DNA of 27,101 bases from Zoogloeaceae bacterium (GCA_031267345.1 JAIRZG010000149.1:1-27101); one strand, 5' to 3'. Shown: positions 14,579 to 27,101, counted from the stretch's first letter. Notes: generated by a model not told the origin, from the letters alone. Made by a program: numbers and translations.

Positions 14579-14609
14579 CCGTCATTCCCTTGACAGGCGG
14601 GAATGACGG
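14579..14609. repeat. Dispersed palindrome, second copy; possible rpoC end hairpin
   Basis: CCGTCATTCCC (14579-14589) and GGGAATGACGG (14599-14609) flank a 9-nt loop. The same arms occur at 4325-4370. It is 40 bp beyond the rpoC stop and can form an 11-bp RNA hairpin, but the minus strand shows no U-run after it, so it could be a 3'-end stabiliser rather than an intrinsic terminator. Confidence 0.75.
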
Positions 14610-14648
14610 TTATTCAGACCTTCCCTGGCGGAACTTGCGCGCGCGTCA

Positions 14649-17600
14649 TCATTCCGTCGCCGCAGTTTCTTCCGCTGCGGACGGCATTGCTTCGCTTGCG
14701 GCGGGCGTTGCCTCGTCCGCGTCCAGAATGGGGCGATCATCGGCCTGATCTTCGCCAGCGGCCTGCGCCTTGCGACTCTTGTGATAAGCAAGGCCGGTAC
14801 CGGCGGGGATGAGGCGACCGACAATGACGTTCTCCTTCAAACCGCGCAACTCGTCGCGTTTGCCCATGATCGCGGCTTCCGTCAGGACACGGGTGGTTTC
14901 CTGGAAGGACGCGGCGGAAATGAAGGAATCCGTAGACAACGACGCCTTGGTGATGCCCAACAACACATGGTCGTAGCGCGCGGGCAGTTTGCCCTCGTCG
15001 GTCATGCGGTCGTTTTCCGCCAGCACCTCGGCGCGTTCGACCTGCTCGCTCTTGATGAAGCGGGTATCGCCGGGATCGATGATGCTGACGCGCCGGAGCA
15101 TCTGGCGCACAATGACTTCAATGTGTTTGTCATTGATTTTCACGCCTTGCAGACGATACACATCCTGCACCTCGTCGGTGATGTAGCGGGCGAGTTCCTC
15201 GATGCCTTTCAGCCGCAGGATGTCATGCGGATCCTGTTCGCCTTCGACAATGGTTTCGCCCTTGGTGACAAGCTGGCCGTCGTGGATGAGCACGTGCCGA
15301 TCCTTGGGGATCAGGTATTCATGCGGCGCGTTGTTTTCCAGTTCGGTGATGATCAGGCGTTGCTTGCCCTTGGTTTCCTTGCCGAAAGAGACCTTGCCGG
15401 TGATTTCCGCGAGGATGCTGGCTTCCTTGGGCGTGCGCGCTTCAAAGAGTTCCGCCACGCGCGGCAGGCCGCCGGTGATGTCGCGGGTCTTGGCGGATTC
15501 AATGGGAATCTTCGCCAGCACGTCGCCTTCGCGCACTTCCTGACCTTCGGTGACCGAGATGATGGAACCGACCAGAAAAGCGATGGAAACCGGCTGATCC
15601 GTTCCGGCGATGCGGACTTCTTCGCCGCTGGCGTCCATGAGCTTCACAATCGGGCGCAAGCCCTTGGATTTGCTCTTGGCGCCCGTCTTGGCGTCGATCA
15701 CCATCAGGGTGGACAGGCCGGTTACGTCGTCGATTTGGTCGGCGACGGTCACGCCTTTCTCGACGTTTTCAAATTTCACGATGCCCGCGTATTCGGTGAT
15801 GATGGGCCGGGTATGCGGATCCCAGGTCGCCAGCTTCGCGCCCGCCTTGACGGTTTTGCCGTCGGTCGGCAAAAGGGTCGCGCCGTAGGGAACCTTGTGG
15901 CGTTCGCGCTCGCGCCCGGATTCATCGGCGATGATGAGTTCGCTGGAACGGGAAATCACCACCTTTTCGCCCTTGGCGTTGGTCACATAACGTACGCCGG
16001 AAGAAAAACGCACGATACCGGCGGACTTGGATTCGATCTCGGAAATGGCCGCCGCGCGCGAGGCCGCGCCGCCGACGTGGAAAGTCCGCATGGTGAGCTG
16101 GGTTCCGGGTTCGCCGATGGACTGCGCGGCAATGACGCCGATCGCTTCGCCCACATTAACCAGATAGCCGCGTCCCAGATCGCGCCCGTAGCACTTGGCG
16201 CACAGGCCGTAGCGGGTGTCGCAGGTCAGGGGAGTACGCACTTTCACTTCGTCAATGCCCAGCTTGTCGATGCGTTCCACCAGATCCTCGGTCAACAACG
16301 TCCCGGCGAAAATCACGGTTTCCTGGCTTTCGGGATCAACCAGATCATCCGCCGTCACGCGACCGAGAATGCGCTCGCGCAAGGGTTCGATGACTTCGCC
16401 GCCTTCCACCAACGCGCGCACGGTGTAGCCGTTGCGCGTACCGCAATCCTCCTGCGTAATCACGAGGTCTTGCGTCACATCCACCAGACGCCGCGTCAGA
16501 TAGCCGGAATTGGCGGTTTTCAGCGCCGTATCCGCCAAACCCTTGCGCGCGCCGTGGGTGGAGATGAAGTACTGGAGAACATTCAACCCCTCGCGGAAAT
16601 TGGTGGTGATCGGCGTTTCAATAATCGAGCCGTCCGGCTTCGCCATCAGGCCGCGCATCCCCGCCAGTTGGCGAATCTGCGCGGCGGAACCGCGCGCGCC
16701 GGAATCCGCCATCATGAAGATGGAGTTGAAGGAATCCTGTTCGACCACCTTGCCATGCCGATCCGTCACGCTTTCGCGGGAAATCTGCGCCATCATCGCC
16801 CTGGCGACTTCATCGCCGGTGCGCCCCCAGATGTCCACCACCTTGTTGTAGCGTTCGCCCTGCGTGACCAGACCGTTGGTATATTGGTCTTCGATGTCCT
16901 TCACTTCTTTTTCCGCCGCCGCGATGATGTCCTGCTTTTGCGGCGGCACTTTCATGTCGTCGGAGCAGAAGGAAATACCGGCGCGGGTGGCGAGCGCGTA
17001 GCCATGTTGCATCAGCTTGTCGGCGAAAATGACTGTTTCGCGCAAGCCGCAACGCCGGAAGGATTCATCAATCAGCCGGGAGATTTCCTTTTTCTTCAAA
17101 GGCTTGTCGATGCTCTTGAACGGCAGGCCCTTGGGCAGGATCTTGGAGAGCAGGGCGCGCCCCACAGTGGTTTCGGTACGCGCCTGCGTTTCGTTCCATT
17201 CGCCCTCGGTCACGCCCGCTTCAAAGACTTTCAGACGCACGGAAACGCGCGAGTGCAGTTCCACTTCGCCCGCCGCCAGCGCCCGTTCCATTTCCGCCAA
17301 ATCGGCGAACGCCATGCCTTCGCCTTGCGCGTTGATGCGCTCGCGGGTGGCGTAATATAGACCCAGCACGATGTCCTGCGAAGGCACGATAATCGGCGCG
17401 CCATTGGCGGGCGAGAGCACATTGTTGGAAGCCAGCATCAGGGTGCGCGCTTCCATTTGCGCTTCGAGCGACAAGGGCACGTGCACCGCCATCTGGTCAC
17501 CGTCAAAGTCGGCGTTGAAGGCCGAACAGACCAGCGGATGCAACTGGATGGCCTTGCCTTCAATCAGCACCGGCTCAAACGCCTGTATGCCCAGACGGTG

Positions 17601-18887
17601 CAAGGTCGGGGCGCGGTTCAACATCACCGGATGCTCGCGGATGACATCTTCAAGAATGTCCCAGACTACAGCTTCCTGATTTTCCACCATTTTTTTCGCC
17701 TGCTTGATGGTGGTCGCCAGACCCAATACCTCCAGCTTGTGGAAAATGAAAGGCTTGAAAAGCTCCAGCGCCATCAGCTTGGGCAAACCGCATTGATGCA
17801 ACTTCAATTGCGGGCCGACCACAATTACCGAACGTCCGGAATAATCGACGCGCTTGCCCAACAGGTTTTGCCGGAAACGCCCGCCCTTGCCCTTGATCAT
17901 GTCGGCGAGCGACTTCAACGGACGCTTGTTGGCGCCGGTCCTCGCCTTGCCACGCCGACCATTGTCCAGCAGCGAATCCACGGCTTCCTGCAACATGCGC
18001 TTTTCGTTACGCACGATGATGTCAGGCGCGCGCAGTTCCAGCAGACGCTTCAGGCGATTGTTGCGATTGATGACGCGACGATAAAGATCATTCAAGTCGC
18101 TCGTTGCGAAACGCCCGCCATCCAGCGGAACCAGCGGACGCAAATCGGGCGGCAGCACGGGCAGCACTTCCAGCACCATCCAGTCGGGCTTGATGCCGGA
18201 TTTCTGGAAGGCTTCGATCACCTTCAACCGTTTGGCGAGTTTTTTGTTCTTGGCGTCCGAACCGGTCACGGCCAGTTCGGCGTGCAGATGTTCGGCCTCG
18301 CTGTTGATGTCCAGATTCCGCAGCAGTTCGCGTATGCCTTCCGCGCCCATCAGGGCGGAAAATTCGTCGCCGTGCTTTTCCACCATTTCCAGATGCTGAT
18401 CTTCGGTCAGCAACTGCCCGCGTTGCAGATCCGCCACCATGCCGGGATCAACCACCACGAAGGCTTCAAAGTACAGCACCCGCTCGATGTCGCGCAGGGT
18501 CATGTCCAGCACCATGCCCAGACGACTGGGCAGCGATTTCAAAAACCAGATATGGGCGACGGGAGAAGCGAGTTCGATATGTCCCATGCGCTCACGGCGC
18601 ACTTTGGCGAGCGTGACTTCCACACCGCATTTTTCGCAGATGACGCCGCGATGTTTCAGGCGTTTGTACTTGCCGCACAGACATTCGTAATCCTTGATCG
18701 GGCCGAAAATCTTGGAGCAGAAGAGGCCATCGCGTTCCGGCTTGAACGTCCGGTAGTTGATGGTTTCCGGCTTCTTGACTTCGCCATACGACCAGGAACG
18801 GATTTTATCGGGCGAGGCGAGACCAATGGTAATCGCGTCAAATTCTTCTTCCTGCGTCTGTTTGAACAGATCAAGCATTTTCATCAT
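14649..18887 (-). CDS. rpoC: RNA polymerase beta' subunit
   Basis: This 1412-residue subunit (E. coli 1407) is full length and carries the catalytic centre of RNA polymerase. The N-terminal zinc ribbon uses Cys69, Cys71, Cys84 and Cys87. The catalytic NADFDGDQ has Asp460, Asp462 and Asp464, the same numbers as E. coli. The second zinc site uses CGTRNGY and CDTRYGLCAKC. The trigger loop and bridge-helix area reads GEAIGVIAAQSIGEPGTQLTMRTFHVGG. The C-terminus is an Ala/Glu/Asp-rich tail of about 35 residues. Start: ATGATG with GGGAG 9 nt upstream; the second ATG is equally possible. The gene ends in tandem TGA TGA stops. It lies 23 bp after rpoB, in one operon. Confidence 0.98.
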   Translation of the reverse strand: MMKMLDLFKQTQEEEFDAITIGLASPDKIRSWSYGEVKKPETINYRTFKPERDGLFCSKIFGPIKDYECLCGKYKRLKHRGVICEKCGVEVTLAKVRRERMGHIELASPVAHIWFLKSLPSRLGMVLDMTLRDIERVLYFEAFVVVDPGMVADLQRGQLLTEDQHLEMVEKHGDEFSALMGAEGIRELLRNLDINSEAEHLHAELAVTGSDAKNKKLAKRLKVIEAFQKSGIKPDWMVLEVLPVLPPDLRPLVPLDGGRFATSDLNDLYRRVINRNNRLKRLLELRAPDIIVRNEKRMLQEAVDSLLDNGRRGKARTGANKRPLKSLADMIKGKGGRFRQNLLGKRVDYSGRSVIVVGPQLKLHQCGLPKLMALELFKPFIFHKLEVLGLATTIKQAKKMVENQEAVVWDILEDVIREHPVMLNRAPTLHRLGIQAFEPVLIEGKAIQLHPLVCSAFNADFDGDQMAVHVPLSLEAQMEARTLMLASNNVLSPANGAPIIVPSQDIVLGLYYATRERINAQGEGMAFADLAEMERALAAGEVELHSRVSVRLKVFEAGVTEGEWNETQARTETTVGRALLSKILPKGLPFKSIDKPLKKKEISRLIDESFRRCGLRETVIFADKLMQHGYALATRAGISFCSDDMKVPPQKQDIIAAAEKEVKDIEDQYTNGLVTQGERYNKVVDIWGRTGDEVARAMMAQISRESVTDRHGKVVEQDSFNSIFMMADSGARGSAAQIRQLAGMRGLMAKPDGSIIETPITTNFREGLNVLQYFISTHGARKGLADTALKTANSGYLTRRLVDVTQDLVITQEDCGTRNGYTVRALVEGGEVIEPLRERILGRVTADDLVDPESQETVIFAGTLLTEDLVERIDKLGIDEVKVRTPLTCDTRYGLCAKCYGRDLGRGYLVNVGEAIGVIAAQSIGEPGTQLTMRTFHVGGAASRAAAISEIESKSAGIVRFSSGVRYVTNAKGEKVVISRSSELIIADESGRERERHKVPYGATLLPTDGKTVKAGAKLATWDPHTRPIITEYAGIVKFENVEKGVTVADQIDDVTGLSTLMVIDAKTGAKSKSKGLRPIVKLMDASGEEVRIAGTDQPVSIAFLVGSIISVTEGQEVREGDVLAKIPIESAKTRDITGGLPRVAELFEARTPKEASILAEITGKVSFGKETKGKQRLIITELENNAPHEYLIPKDRHVLIHDGQLVTKGETIVEGEQDPHDILRLKGIEELARYITDEVQDVYRLQGVKINDKHIEVIVRQMLRRVSIIDPGDTRFIKSEQVERAEVLAENDRMTDEGKLPARYDHVLLGITKASLSTDSFISAASFQETTRVLTEAAIMGKRDELRGLKENVIVGRLIPAGTGLAYHKSRKAQAAGEDQADDRPILDADEATPAASEAMPSAAEETAATE

Positions 18888-18910
18888 GGTTTCATTCTCC
18901 CTGCCAGAAA

Positions 18911-23239
<4,329 letters not shown>

Positions 23240-23415
23240 GATGGCTCCTGGGTAAAAAGTCGGGAAACGGTTCGCCAGTTTGTCTGGCGGCAAAGCGGAA
23301 AACCAAAAGGCAAAGACAACGCCCGGCGTGCGGGCAGGCGCGTCGGTTTGTGTTTGCGTTCTGGACGACGGGCATACAACATCAATCGCGGCCTTTCGTA
23401 ATCATCAGGAAACGG

Positions 23416-23444
23416 AAAAAGGCCGACGGCCAGAAAAGGCCGCC
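23416..23444 (-). terminator. Hairpin plus U-run between rplL and rpoB (attenuator candidate)
   Basis: On the transcribed minus strand GGCGGCC pairs with GGCCGTC (one G-U) around a 6-nt loop, and a GGCCTTTTT follows. It lies early in the 230-bp rplL-rpoB gap. In E. coli a partial terminator at this place lowers rpoBC expression relative to the ribosomal genes; the same role here is inferred from position. Confidence 0.55.
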
Positions 23445-23469
23445 AGCCCGGTGCTCAAACACGCAAGGC

Positions 23470-23847
23470 TTATTTCAGATCGACCTTGGCGCCTGCGTCT
23501 TCCAGTTGCTTCTTCAAGGCTTCGGCGTCGGCTTTGGAAATGCCTTCCTTGACCGGCTTGGGCGCGCCATCCACCACGTCCTTGGCTTCCTTCAAGCCCA
23601 GTCCGGTCGCGGCGCGCACCACCTTGATGACTTCCACCTTCTTGTCGCCCGTAGCGGTCAGCACCACGGTGAATTCAGTCTGTTCTTCCGCAGCGGCAGC
23701 GCCGGGGACGGCTGCGCCCGCAGCAGGCGCGGCGAAAGAGGCGGCGGAAACGCCAAATTTTTCTTCAAACGCCTTGACAAGGTCGTTCAACTCCATGACA
23801 GTCATCGCGCCTACGGCTTCGAGGATGTCTTCTTTGGAAATAGCCAT
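23470..23847 (-). CDS. rplL: 50S ribosomal protein L7/L12 (bL12)
   Basis: This 125-residue stalk protein recruits translation GTPases. The N-terminal dimerisation part is MAISKEDILEAVGAMTVMEL. A flexible Ala/Pro/Gly hinge covers about 38-53, and the C-terminal domain has the factor-binding KKVEVIKVVRAATGLGLKEA helix region. It ends AGAKVDLK. AGGAG lies 8 nt before the ATG. The gene follows rplJ by 47 bp, as usual. Confidence 0.98.
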   Translation of the reverse strand: MAISKEDILEAVGAMTVMELNDLVKAFEEKFGVSAASFAAPAAGAAVPGAAAAEEQTEFTVVLTATGDKKVEVIKVVRAATGLGLKEAKDVVDGAPKPVKEGISKADAEALKKQLEDAGAKVDLK

Positions 23848-23894
23848 TTACATTGCTCCTGATACACAATCGGTAAAGAATGCGCCGCGCCCGA

Positions 23895-24392
23895 TCAGGC
23901 GGCGGCAGTTTCACGTTGCTTGGCAAGCGCGGCCAAGGCTCCGGCAAAACCGGCAACCGGGGCCTGCATGACGCCCAACAGTCTGGCGAGCAGTTCTTCG
24001 CGACCGGGGATGGAAGCCAGGGCTTGTACGCCCGCCTTGTCCAACACCTTGCCCGCGTAAGCGCCTGCCTTGATCACCAGCTTGTCGTTGGTTTTGGCAA
24101 AGTCGTGCAACACCCTGGCGGCCGCCACCGGATCCCTGGAAATACCATAGATCAAGGGGCCGACCAGTTGGCGGGAAAGTTCCGCAAACGGCGTCCCTTC
24201 CACAGCCCGACGCACCAGGGTGTTTTTCAGCACATGCAGATACACGCCCGCCTCGCGCGCCTTCTTTCGCAACGCGGTGAGATCACCCACCCCAATGCCG
24301 CGATATTCAGCCAGCGCGATGGTCTGGGCCTGGGCTACCTGAGCCGACACCGCCGCCACAACCGCTTTTTTGTCTTCGAGATTGAGACCCAC
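23895..24392 (-). CDS. rplJ: 50S ribosomal protein L10 (uL10)
   Basis: This 165-residue stalk base protein binds 23S rRNA and anchors L7/L12 dimers through its C-terminal helix. It shows the family start MGLNLEDKKAVVAAV, the AEYRGIGVGDLTALRKKARE segment, and VLKNTLVRRAVEGT. The start codon is GTG, with an exceptionally strong AAAGGAGG 7-8 nt upstream, in keeping with tight translational control. A conserved L10 leader lies upstream in the 245-bp gap from rplA. Confidence 0.97.
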   Translation of the reverse strand: MGLNLEDKKAVVAAVSAQVAQAQTIALAEYRGIGVGDLTALRKKAREAGVYLHVLKNTLVRRAVEGTPFAELSRQLVGPLIYGISRDPVAAARVLHDFAKTNDKLVIKAGAYAGKVLDKAGVQALASIPGREELLARLLGVMQAPVAGFAGALAALAKQRETAAA

Positions 24393-24509
24393 GGGTCTTT
24401 CCTCCTTTCAAGTCAAAACATGACGAAGCATCTGCTCCGCCACTCCTTACGGCGACCTGAACCAGAAAGCAATCGGTCGTTTTTTAGACAGCCGACAAAA
24501 TCCTTGTTC

Positions 24510-24590
24510 GGGCAACACCGTCTACGCAGGCCGATACAACCATTTAAGCCGCCGGAAATCCGGCAGCGCCTGCGGTCTTTGACGATCCGC
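24510..24590 (-). ncRNA. L10 leader (autoregulatory mRNA element)
   Basis: In the rplA-rplJ gap the transcript reads AAAGACCGCAGG (near 24569-24580), then a short GCCGGA-TTTCCGGC hairpin and CTTAAAT, and finally CCTGCGTAGACGGTG (24516-24530). The CCGCAGG and CCTGCG segments pair to close the structure. The last segment matches my memory of the E. coli rplJ leader almost exactly, so this is the site where the L10-L12 complex binds to repress its own translation. Boundaries are approximate. Confidence 0.8.
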
Positions 24591-24637
24591 AGAAAATGCC
24601 TTGCGGCAAATTCTGCGTCCCAAAGTCTTGTAAAACC

Positions 24638-25336
24638 TTACGCGCCGATCAGACTGACCTGATCCACGCGCACACCGGGACCCATGGTGCTGGTCACGGC
24701 GATTTTTTTCAGATACTGACCTTTGGCGGCAGCGGGCCTGGCTTTGTTCAGGGCATCAATCAGCGCCTTCAGGTTTTGCTCCAGCTTTTCCACCGGGAAA
24801 GAAGCGCGCCCGATGGTGGCGTGAATGATGCCGCCCTTGTCGGTGCGGTACTGCACCTGACCTGCCTTGGCGTTCTGTACGGCGGTGGCCACATCCATCG
24901 TCACTGTGCCGATCTTCGGATTGGGCATCAGCCCGCGCGGGCCGAGAATCTGCCCCAACTGACCGACAATCCGCATGGCGTCCGGCGTGGCGATGACCAC
25001 ATCAAAATTCAGGTTGCCGCCCTTGACTTCCGCCGCCAGGTCTTCAAAGCCCACCACGTCCGCACCCGCCGCCTTGGCGGCTTCGGCCTTTTCGCCCTGA
25101 GCGAACACGGCAACGCGCGCCGTCTTGCCCGTACCCGCTGGCAGCACGATGGAGCCGCGCACCAGTTGGTCGGATTTGCGCGCGTCAATACCCAGATTGA
25201 CGGCGACATCAATGGATTCGTCGAATTTGGCGGTCGCCGCCGCTTTCGCCAGATTCAGCGCCTCGCTGACGGGATAGAGTTTTTGCGCCTCAATCCTGCC
25301 AACCAGCGCCTTTTGTCTTTTGGAAAGTTTCGCCAT
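24638..25336 (-). CDS. rplA: 50S ribosomal protein L1 (uL1)
   Basis: This 232-residue protein forms the L1 stalk, which helps E-site tRNA release, and also represses the rplK-rplA mRNA. It is full length (E. coli 234). Signature MAKLSKRQKAL start, VNLGIDARKSDQLVRGSIVLPAGTGK, and ILGPRGLMPNPKIGTVT are all present. It starts 2 bp after the rplK stop, so translation is coupled. Confidence 0.98.
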   Translation of the reverse strand: MAKLSKRQKALVGRIEAQKLYPVSEALNLAKAAATAKFDESIDVAVNLGIDARKSDQLVRGSIVLPAGTGKTARVAVFAQGEKAEAAKAAGADVVGFEDLAAEVKGGNLNFDVVIATPDAMRIVGQLGQILGPRGLMPNPKIGTVTMDVATAVQNAKAGQVQYRTDKGGIIHATIGRASFPVEKLEQNLKALIDALNKARPAAAKGQYLKKIAVTSTMGPGVRVDQVSLIGA

Positions 25337-25338
25337 GA

Positions 25339-25770
25339 TTACAGCCCCTCCACGGTAATGCCCATGCTGCGCGCGGAACCGGCGATGGTGCGCACGGCGG
25401 CGTTCATGTCGGCGGCGGTCAGGTCAGGCAGTTTGGCCTTGGCGATGTCTTCGCACTGGGCGCGGGTAATCTTGCCCACCTTGTCGGTATGCGGTTTGGG
25501 CGAACCCTTGTCGACTTTGGCGGCTTTCTTGATCAGGATGGTCGCGGGCGGCGTCTTCATCACAAAGGTGAAGGACTTGTCCGCAAAGGCGGTAATCACC
25601 ACGGGAATGGGCAGCCCCGGCTCCACACCCTGCGTCTGGGCGTTGAACGCCTTGCAGAATTCCATGATATTCAACCCGCGCTGACCCAGGGCGGGGCCGA
25701 TGGGGGGCGAAGGATTCGCTTTTCCGGCCGGCACTTGCAGCTTGATGTAGCCGATAATTTTCTTGGCCAT
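25339..25770 (-). CDS. rplK: 50S ribosomal protein L11 (uL11)
   Basis: This 143-residue protein of the GTPase-associated centre is full length (E. coli 142). The N-terminal domain has GYIKLQVPAGKANPSPPIGPALGQRGLNIMEFC, including the proline-rich thiostrepton-region hinge. The C-terminal rRNA-binding domain ends ARSMGITVEGL. AAGGAG lies about 6 nt before the ATG. A 104-bp gap separates it from nusG. Confidence 0.98.
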   Translation of the reverse strand: MAKKIIGYIKLQVPAGKANPSPPIGPALGQRGLNIMEFCKAFNAQTQGVEPGLPIPVVITAFADKSFTFVMKTPPATILIKKAAKVDKGSPKPHTDKVGKITRAQCEDIAKAKLPDLTAADMNAAVRTIAGSARSMGITVEGL

Positions 25771-25874
25771 GTTGGCTCCTTGAAAGTGAGTAATGACGCG
25801 GGTTCGGACAAGCCCCTACTGACGCTCCTCTTGCCGGAATCAAGGCCTCCGGCCAGCCTGTAAAACCATTTGCC

Positions 25875-26420
25875 TCAGAGCTTCTCGACCTGGGTGAATT
25901 CCAGCACCACCGGCGTCGCGCGACCAAAAATGCTGACCATGACGGTAATACGGCTTGTGTCATAATCAATGTTTTCCACCGCGCCCTGAAAGTCGTTGAA
26001 CGGACCTTCCTTGATTCGCACGTTCTCGCCGACTTCAAACAGCACCTTGGGACGGGGCTTTTCCGCGCCCGCTTGAATCTGTTGCAGAATGCGCTCGACT
26101 TCCTTCGGGGAAATGGGCGCGGGCTTGGTCGCCGTGCCGCCAATAAAGCCGGTCACTTTGGGCGTATCCTTCACCAGATGCCAGGAATCGTCGTTCATCT
26201 CCATTTCCACCAGCACATAGCCGGGATAGAACTTGCGTTCGGTGATGGAACGCTGACCATTCTTCATTTCCACTACTTCTTCGGTCGGCACCAGAATGTT
26301 GGCGAACATGTCCGCCAGACCGGAACGATCGATGCGTTCCTTCAGGGCGCGCATGACGCTTTTTTCAAAGCCGGAATAGACATGCACCACGTACCAGGAC
26401 TTGTAGGACTTGTCGCTCAT
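25875..26420 (-). CDS. nusG: Transcription termination/antitermination factor NusG
   Basis: This 181-residue protein has the same length as E. coli NusG. It binds RNA polymerase (NGN domain, about 8-115; SWYVVHVYSGFEKSV and ERKFYPGYVLVEME) and links it to Rho or ribosomal S10 through the KOW domain (about 125-181; VGENVRIKEGPFNDFQGAVE). The start at 26420 overlaps the secE stop as ATGA. A longer open frame to 26456 exists, but it runs inside secE and lacks NusG similarity. Confidence 0.98.
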   Translation of the reverse strand: MSDKSYKSWYVVHVYSGFEKSVMRALKERIDRSGLADMFANILVPTEEVVEMKNGQRSITERKFYPGYVLVEMEMNDDSWHLVKDTPKVTGFIGGTATKPAPISPKEVERILQQIQAGAEKPRPKVLFEVGENVRIKEGPFNDFQGAVENIDYDTSRITVMVSIFGRATPVVLEFTQVEKL

Positions 26421-26770
26421 GTCGGCGTCCCCAGAATCAGGCCATAGACCAACCACTCCAGGCTTTTATCCGCGACGAACAGGAACAGCGCCATGATCAC
26501 CACAAAGAAGAACACCTGTAGCGTCACCTGCGTGGTTTCCTTGCGGGTGGGCCAGACCACTTTTTTCAGCTCCACCCAGGCTTCGCGCCACAACTGCACG
26601 AAACGTCCGCCCGCTTCCGTCGCCTTGCAAAACAGCACCCCGCCCGCGATCACGCCAGCGGCAATCGCCAGCACACGCAGCACCAATGCCTGTTCAGAGA
26701 GCAGGTAAAACCCGGCAATACCCGCCGCAAACAGCAGCAGGGCAAGCACTATCTTGATTTTGTCGGCCAT
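26417..26770 (-). CDS. secE: Preprotein translocase subunit SecE
   Basis: This 117-residue inner-membrane protein clamps the SecY channel. Three transmembrane helices are visible (about 7-25, 33-52 and 86-106), the usual number in Proteobacteria. The conserved amphipathic region WREAWVELKKVVWPTRKETTQVT precedes the last helix. The start at 26770 fits family length, but the nearest GGAAGG lies about 15 nt upstream, longer than ideal. A TTG at 26779 is the alternative. The frame is open to 26848, into the tRNA, which is not a credible start. It overlaps nusG by 4 nt. Confidence 0.93.
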   Translation of the reverse strand: MADKIKIVLALLLFAAGIAGFYLLSEQALVLRVLAIAAGVIAGGVLFCKATEAGGRFVQLWREAWVELKKVVWPTRKETTQVTLQVFFFVVIMALFLFVADKSLEWLVYGLILGTPT

Positions 26771-26821
26771 GTCGTTCAAAAAACCTTCCGGAAACGCCCG
26801 GATCGGGACTAAAAAAATGGG

Positions 26822-26894
26822 CAGGGGCAGAGGGAATCGAACCCCCAACCTTCGGTTTTGGAGACCGACGCTCTGCCAGTTGAGCTATACCCCT
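26822..26894 (-). tRNA. trpT: tRNA-Trp (anticodon CCA)
   Basis: This 73-nt gene folds as a standard cloverleaf. The acceptor AGGGGTA pairs with TGCCCCT (one U-G), the D-arm is AGCTC...GAGC, the anticodon arm carries CCA (26859-26861), and the T-arm has GGTTCGATTCC. The discriminator base is G, typical for Trp. The 3' CCA is not encoded (CCCA follows). The place between tuf and secE is usual in Betaproteobacteria. A run of seven T follows on the minus strand. Confidence 0.97.
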
Positions 26895-26907
26895 GCAACA
26901 CTACAAA

Positions 26908-26926
26908 GCGCCCTCCGCGAGGGCGC
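26908..26926 (-). terminator. Hairpin after tuf
   Basis: GCGCCCTC and GAGGGCGC form a perfect 8-bp stem with a 3-nt loop. On the minus strand it is followed by TTTG, a weak U-run. It lies between the tuf stop and tRNA-Trp, so it is likely a partial terminator of the tuf transcript. Confidence 0.6.
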
Positions 26927-26951
26927 CCTGCATTACAACCGCGAATCTTCC

Positions 26952-27101
26952 TTACTCGATGATTTTGGCGACGACGCCCGCACCGACGGTGCGACCGCCT
27001 TCGCGGATGGCGAAACGCAAGCCTTCTTCCATCGCAATCGGCGCTATCAGCTTCACCTCTATGGTCACGTTGTCCCCCGGCATCACCATCTCCGTACCCT
27101 C
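26952..27101 (-). CDS. tuf: Elongation factor Tu, C-terminal 49 residues (partial)
   Basis: Only the last 49 codons are in the window; the gene continues beyond the right edge. The translated end (EGTEMVMPGDNVTIEVKLI, then PIAMEEGLRFAIREGGRTVG and AGVVAKIIE) is the domain 3 terminus of EF-Tu, which carries aminoacyl-tRNA to the ribosome. The stop is TAA. By position this corresponds to tufB of E. coli. Confidence 0.97.
   Translation of the reverse strand, partial: EGTEMVMPGDNVTIEVKLIAPIAMEEGLRFAIREGGRTVGAGVVAKIIE

Larger units (their letters stand above)
14377..14648. other. Intergenic remainder between the IS110 relic and rpoC
   Basis: No gene was found. It holds a strong GNRA-loop hairpin (14480-14503), an imperfect direct repeat (CTGACACCTCTGATGCC at 14511-14527 against CTGACCTCTGATGCC at 14534-14548), and the dispersed palindrome at 14579-14609. 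The part at 14377-14520 lies where the left non-coding end of an IS110 element would have been. Confidence 0.6.

Noticed and set aside
23240..23293. N-terminal extension of rpoB by 18 residues
   Set aside because: No ribosome-binding site and no family similarity; the ATG at 23239 has AGGAG and the conserved start.
26771..26848. N-terminal extension of secE into the tRNA-Trp gene
   Set aside because: The extra residues come from the tRNA 3' half; family length fits the start at 26770.
26822..26894. Missing encoded CCA on tRNA-Trp as a sign of decay
   Set aside because: Many bacterial tRNA genes lack an encoded CCA and it is added enzymatically; the cloverleaf is intact.

Overview
The window looks like a piece of a betaproteobacterial chromosome. 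The evidence is the gene order tuf, tRNA-Trp, secE, nusG, rplK, rplA, rplJ, rplL, rpoB, rpoC on the minus strand, the style of the RpoB, GyrB and RpoC sequences (closest in my memory to Neisseria and its relatives), and an Fnr with the E. coli-type Cys ligands and E-SR recognition helix. Genus and species cannot be fixed by eye. Most of the DNA is GC-rich core genome. The first 1.2 kb is visibly more AT-rich and patchy, as expected of acquired DNA.

Layout. (1) 1-4727 is an accessory stretch: a secreted small protein, a decayed IS200-type transposase, a lone prepilin-like protein, and a cytosolic Ser/Thr kinase-HDOD-GAF protein. It is bracketed by inverted copies of a complex hairpin repeat (1-116 and 4471-4558). 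(2) 4728-8807 carries dnaN, gyrB and a small membrane protein. dnaA and recF are absent from the positions where they are often found. (3) 8837-14049 is an oxygen- and copper-linked block: hemN diverges from fnr across a perfect Fnr box, and fnr overlaps a TauE/SafE-like membrane protein that is followed by a Cu+ P-type ATPase. (4) 14050-14648 is a junk-like interval with an internally deleted IS110 transposase relic, a strong hairpin, and a second copy of a dispersed palindrome. (5) 14649-27101, all minus strand, is the RNA polymerase / ribosomal stalk / NusG-SecE transcription-translation cluster, with a recognisable L10 leader, tRNA-Trp(CCA), and the 3' end of tuf.

How the genes work together. 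The hemN-fnr-tauE-like-copA block fits low-oxygen respiration: Fnr senses oxygen, HemN supplies haem without O2, and the last two proteins probably deal with copper for high-affinity oxidase assembly or copper export. The rpo cluster is essential housekeeping. Its main oddity is a roughly 78-residue helical insertion in RpoB, at a site where Neisseria carries a shorter one. No CRISPR array, complete mobile element, or clearly new multi-gene system was seen. The best leads are the RpoB insertion, the repeat-bracketed pilin/kinase segment, and the textbook-spaced Fnr promoter.
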